From: a virus | Length of the DNA: 48,451 nt | IMG/VR virus record: IMGVR_UViG_3300006802_000145 | Coordinates: 1 to 48,451 of that record | Direction: 5' to 3' (one strand) | In this document: positions 44,453 through 48,451 of the stretch, one piece after another | Layout of the letters: each line of letters starts with the position of its first letter | Position numbering within the stretch: position 1 is the stretch's first letter | Program-made: the position numbers and the translations under genes | The notes under the pieces: model-generated | The model's input: the letters and a program-made list of their open reading frames with translations, nothing else | The model's database searches: none | What the model was told of the DNA's origin: nothing

Positions 44453-47400
44453 ATGCCAAGTCCAACTGATTTTAATGTCAGTCCTTACTATGACGATTTT
44501 ACAGAGTCAAAAAAGTTTCACAGAATACTTTTTAGACCTGCTTTTGCTGTTCAGGCTAGAGAATTAACTCAATCTCAAACACAATTACAAAATCAAATAG
44601 AAAGAATGTCAGATCACCTTTTTGATAAGGGATCAATGGTCATTCCTGGTGAAATTGGTTACGATTTAAAATACTATGCTGTTAAGTTAACATCTAAATC
44701 TGCTTCAACTGTAGATAGTTATATTGACACTACACTAACAGGTGGTACTTCAGGCGTTACTGCTAAAGTTGTAAACGCTGTTGCTACAGACGGTACTGAT
44801 CCAGATACACTATTCGTTAAATACATGAATACTGCTTCTGATGGTGCACAAATTCCTTTTACACATGGTGAAACAATAACATCATCTAATACTTCAACAG
44901 CTGTTGTTGCTTCTTGTCATACAGGATCAGCTGCACAGATTAAAGAAGGTGTATATTACATCAATGGTTTTCACGTTCAAGTATCTGCACAAACTTTAAT
45001 ACTTGAAAAATATTCAGATACTCCTAGTTATAGAGTTGGTTTATCAGTAACAGAATCTTTTGTTGCACCTGGTGATGATACATCTCTAAACGATAACGCA
45101 CAAGGCGTATCAAACTCAAACGCTCCTGGCGCTCACAGATTTAAAATACTTTTAACATTAGGCAAAAAAGCATTAAACAATACTGAAGATAGTAACTTCT
45201 ATGAATTGTTAAGATTGTCAAGTGGTGTATTACAAAACCAAGTTAGAACAACTGAATACGCTGTATTAGAAGATACACTTGCTCGTAGAACATTTGACGA
45301 AAGTGGTGACTATGTTGTAAGACCTTTTGATATAGATGTTAGAGAACATTTATCTTCAGGCAACAATAGAGGTATCTTTACATCATCAGCAGGTGGTGAC
45401 GCAACTAAACTTGCAGTAGGATTCTCTCCTGGAAAAGCATATGTAAAAGGTTATGAGATAGACACAATCGCAACAACTTTTTTACCTGTAGATAAGGCAA
45501 GAGATTTTGACACACAAAATAATTTTAGTACTAGATTTGATGTAGGTAACTTTGTAAACGTAACAAACGTTTATGGTTCTCCTGACATTTCAACTGCTTC
45601 AGGTGTAGAAGGATTTAAAGGTTTAACTTTACACAATACAGCAACAAGTTCACGTGGTACTGCAAACACAGGATCAAGTTCAGATATTACTACAATTGGT
45701 AGAGCAAAAAGTAGAGGCTTTGAATATTCTTCAGGTACTGCTGCTTCAAACATATTTTCAAGTTCAAGTGTAACAAGTGCTGTTTATAAACATTATCTTT
45801 TTGATATAGTTTTATTTACACACTTAAATATTAAAACTGCACAAGCATTTACAACAGGTGAAACTGTAACTGGTAGTACTTCTGGTGCTACTGCAACAGT
45901 TCAATCTGTATCTACTACAGAAAGTGCTACAATCACAGGTGCAACAGCAGCTGATCCTGTAGTTATTACATCTTCAAATAAATTTAAAGAAGGTCAACAA
46001 GTAACAATAACAGGTGTAGGTGGTATGACTGAATTAAATGGTAACGTTTATACGGTTAGAAATCCATCGGCATCAAATTTTGAATTATACGACACAGACG
46101 GCACTACTTCAATTGATGGATCAGGATTTACTAGTTATACTTCAGGCGGTGCAGCTGCACATGGTGTAGTTATAGTATCAAACGTACAAGGTACTTTTGC
46201 TACTGGCGAAACAATAACAGGTGGCACATCAAGTAACACAGCAGTTATTCAAGCAGACGCTGTTGGTTTAAAAGGTGTTACTGCATTTGATATACCACAA
46301 GTTAAACAAATTGCAATGGCAGGTTCGCCTACATTTACTGCTGATACAGCATTAGACGCTACAAATGGCGACAATGCAACATTAACAGGTACACTATCTA
46401 TCGCAAATAGTGGTACATCTGTAACAGGTTTCAATACAAGATTTACATCTGAATTATTAGTTGGCGATTCAATATCATTTACTACAGACGGTGGTACCTC
46501 TTTAACTAGAATAGTTGAGGCTATCATTAGTGATAGTTCAATAACACTATCAGCTGCTGTTGGTGGATCAGACGTATCCACAAAAACAATTGCAACGAGA
46601 AGAAGAACAAAAATACAATCACCTGATAAAAATATTTCTATATTCAAACTGCCGTATGAAAATATTAAAACATTAAGAACAACTGCAAATGGTAATGCTT
46701 CAGATACAAGTTATACATTTAGAAAACATGAAATTAAAACACTAACTGGTGATGGTATTGCAACATTTACTGCTGGTGTAGATGAAACGTTTGCCGATTT
46801 ATCAGAAAATGATTTTACTATTTCAATTACAAGTTTAGGTTCTGGTGGTTCTGGTGCTGTAGGTGATGTATTAAGTTTGACAGGAAATAACCACGAAGGT
46901 TCTGCAATCTTTACTTTAAATGTTGCTAAAACACAATTAACTATTGACTTTGGTGCTAACTACGCTTCACATGACGTTAAAGCATTATTAACTATAAACA
47001 AAACGGTAGGTACTTCGAAAACAAAAACACTTAACAGTAATGAAACACTTGCTGTATCTACACAGGCAACAATAGAGAGTGGTGTAATTAGTTTAGCAAA
47101 AGCAGACGTAATTGCTATCAATTCAATTTACATGGCACCTGACTTTAGTACGGATGCAACAATATCACATACAGACGTTACAGATAGATTTGATTTAGAT
47201 ACAGGTCAAAGAGATAACTTCTATGATGTTGGTAGAATAAAATTAAAAACTGGTGCGTTAACACCAACAGGTAGATTACTTGTAAACTTTAACTATTACT
47301 CTCATAGTGCAGGAGATTATTTTGATGTTGACTCATATTCAGCAATTAATTACGAAGACATTCCTGCTTACACTTCAGACCATACAGGTGTTAGATATGA

Positions 47401-48451
47401 ATTAAGAGATAGTTTAGACTTTAGACCAAGAGTTGATGACGCAAGTACAATCAGTTCAGGTAACCAAGATAGATCATTTGATGGTACTGGTAATTCAGTA
47501 GTACAACCTATCAAATTTAATTCAGACGTTAGATCAGACTTTGAATACTATTTAGGAAGAGTAGATAAAATATTTTTAGATAAAGATGGTAACTTTAAAG
47601 TATTAAAAGGTGCTAGTTCATTAGAACCAAGAGTACCTGGTACATTAGATAACGCAATGCACCTATACACATTGTTTTTACCTGCATATACATTGGATAC
47701 ATCTGAAGTTGGTATAGAACACGTTGACAACAAACGATATACAATGAGAGATATTGGTAGAATAGAAAAGAGAATAGAAACTACAGAATACTATACTCAA
47801 TTATCTCTACTAGAAACAGCTGCACAGAATTTACAAATACAAGACTCAAATGGTTTTGATAGATTTAAAAATGGTTTCGTTGTAGATAACTTTACAGGTC
47901 ACGGTATTGGTGATGTAGGAAATAACGATTACAAAGTTTCTATAGATTACGCAAACGGTGAGTTAAGACCTACATTCCATGAAGACGCTGTACAACTTAT
48001 TGAAAGAGATGATGATGGTACTGCAATTACAGCTGATGATAGAACAACACATAACTATCAAAAGACTGGCGACTTAATAACATTACCATATACTGAGGAA
48101 ACATTAATAGATCAACCTTATGCAAGTAAGGCTATCAATGTTAACCCATTTGGTGTATTTACATGGATAGGTGCAATAGAATTAACACCTCCAGGTGATG
48201 AATGGAAAGAAACAGAAAGAGCACCTGAATTAGTTATCAACAACCCTAATGGTAGTTGGGACAACTTAACTAAAAACTCTGGTAACTCTAATCAGTTATC
48301 TGAATTTCCTATGTCAACAGTTTGGAATTCATGGCAAGATACATGGACAGGAAGACCTGTTGAAACAGAAAGAAAAAATGTAGGTACATATAAGAAAAGA
48401 GGTGGTCATGGTTGGAGAGTAATTGCAAAAGAAGAAGTAACTACTGCTCAA
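44453..48451 (+). CDS. Very large virion structural protein (DUF4815-like), 3'-truncated
   Basis: At least 1333 residues; the frame runs through the end of the window. PSPTDFNVSPYYDDFTESKKFHRILFRPAFAVQARELTQSQTQLQNQIERMSDHLFDKGSMV is the start of the DUF4815 family of large baseplate or fibre proteins in marine T4-type phages. The rest alternates beta-rich, Thr/Ser/Ala-rich segments with GETITGxTS-type units, and later segments such as LDFRPRVDDAST and VDKIFLDKDGNFKVLKG. It takes the place of T4 gp10 or the proximal fibre. Ribosome site TAGGGGAAA. Confidence 0.85.
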   Translation, partial: MPSPTDFNVSPYYDDFTESKKFHRILFRPAFAVQARELTQSQTQLQNQIERMSDHLFDKGSMVIPGEIGYDLKYYAVKLTSKSASTVDSYIDTTLTGGTSGVTAKVVNAVATDGTDPDTLFVKYMNTASDGAQIPFTHGETITSSNTSTAVVASCHTGSAAQIKEGVYYINGFHVQVSAQTLILEKYSDTPSYRVGLSVTESFVAPGDDTSLNDNAQGVSNSNAPGAHRFKILLTLGKKALNNTEDSNFYELLRLSSGVLQNQVRTTEYAVLEDTLARRTFDESGDYVVRPFDIDVREHLSSGNNRGIFTSSAGGDATKLAVGFSPGKAYVKGYEIDTIATTFLPVDKARDFDTQNNFSTRFDVGNFVNVTNVYGSPDISTASGVEGFKGLTLHNTATSSRGTANTGSSSDITTIGRAKSRGFEYSSGTAASNIFSSSSVTSAVYKHYLFDIVLFTHLNIKTAQAFTTGETVTGSTSGATATVQSVSTTESATITGATAADPVVITSSNKFKEGQQVTITGVGGMTELNGNVYTVRNPSASNFELYDTDGTTSIDGSGFTSYTSGGAAAHGVVIVSNVQGTFATGETITGGTSSNTAVIQADAVGLKGVTAFDIPQVKQIAMAGSPTFTADTALDATNGDNATLTGTLSIANSGTSVTGFNTRFTSELLVGDSISFTTDGGTSLTRIVEAIISDSSITLSAAVGGSDVSTKTIATRRRTKIQSPDKNISIFKLPYENIKTLRTTANGNASDTSYTFRKHEIKTLTGDGIATFTAGVDETFADLSENDFTISITSLGSGGSGAVGDVLSLTGNNHEGSAIFTLNVAKTQLTIDFGANYASHDVKALLTINKTVGTSKTKTLNSNETLAVSTQATIESGVISLAKADVIAINSIYMAPDFSTDATISHTDVTDRFDLDTGQRDNFYDVGRIKLKTGALTPTGRLLVNFNYYSHSAGDYFDVDSYSAINYEDIPAYTSDHTGVRYELRDSLDFRPRVDDASTISSGNQDRSFDGTGNSVVQPIKFNSDVRSDFEYYLGRVDKIFLDKDGNFKVLKGASSLEPRVPGTLDNAMHLYTLFLPAYTLDTSEVGIEHVDNKRYTMRDIGRIEKRIETTEYYTQLSLLETAAQNLQIQDSNGFDRFKNGFVVDNFTGHGIGDVGNNDYKVSIDYANGELRPTFHEDAVQLIERDDDGTAITADDRTTHNYQKTGDLITLPYTEETLIDQPYASKAINVNPFGVFTWIGAIELTPPGDEWKETERAPELVINNPNGSWDNLTKNSGNSNQLSEFPMSTVWNSWQDTWTGRPVETERKNVGTYKKRGGHGWRVIAKEEVTTAQ

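Noticed and set aside
1-48451. CRISPR arrays, insertion sequences, integrase or attachment sites
   Set aside because: No regularly spaced repeats, transposase-like proteins or terminal inverted repeats were seen; the repeats present are protein-level units in virion genes.

Overview
The window is a piece of a T4-type (Straboviridae-like, contractile-tailed) phage genome from an AT-rich marine host, most likely a SAR11/Pelagibacter-type alphaproteobacterium. The phage assignment rests on an almost continuous set of T4-type tail and replication genes (gp33, gp59, gp32, gp4, gp54, gp26, gp51, gp29-like, gp48, gp53, gp27, gp5, PAAR tip, gp25, gp6, gp8 and two very large virion proteins) and on T4-type late promoter octamers (TATAAATA). 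The host guess rests on low GC by eye, PstS, and a circularly permuted two-piece tmRNA, an architecture typical of alphaproteobacteria. No integrase, plasmid or host chromosomal genes are seen. Both ends of the window cut through genes.

Layout. 1-8900: tightly overlapping small genes, including a lipoprotein, glutaredoxin, SprT-like protease, membrane-anchored glucosaminidase, SufE, a ferritin-like small protein and an M15 peptidase. 8902-10888: a tandem pair of isochorismatase-fold paralogues and a PD-(D/E)XK nuclease. 10965-11524: a secreted protein and the tmRNA gene. 11576-15070: the T4-type 33-59-32 replication/late-transcription block with small inserted genes and a glycosyltransferase-like gene. 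15238-16809: a DGQ-motif (DUF262-like) protein with its own strong promoter. 16806-26865: head completion, tail and baseplate hub genes. 26944-32449: an accessory region with an A-type Fe-S carrier, a sulfotransferase-like gene, and a minus-strand cassette of nitroreductase, twitch radical SAM, SPASM-like protein, radical SAM and PP-loop ATPase. 32529-36108: pstS with a structured leader, then a minus-strand operon of four small genes and a secreted beta-lactamase-fold serine hydrolase. 36266-48451: PAAR tip, gp25, gp6, a large baseplate-like protein, fibre, gp8 and a very large unfinished virion gene.

Regulation can be read directly. Host-like promoters (TTGACA or TTGACT/TTGATT, mostly 17 bases, TATAAT-like, often written TGATATAAT) stand before early-type genes. 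T4-type late octamers stand before structural genes and before the minus-strand radical SAM cassette. gp33, the late-transcription co-activator, is in the window. At eight genes the promoter -10 element lies only 5-8 bases from the start codon and there is no Shine-Dalgarno sequence, which predicts leaderless mRNAs.

The most unusual points are: the radical SAM / PP-loop / nitroreductase cassette together with phage-borne Fe-S assembly parts (SufE, A-type carrier, glutaredoxin); the permuted tmRNA; a canonical T-TTT-TTT slippery site that would fuse gp26 to a gp51 reading frame that lacks a start codon at its conserved N-terminus; and the leaderless-promoter architecture. Functional names come from motif and family recognition by eye; no database search was run.
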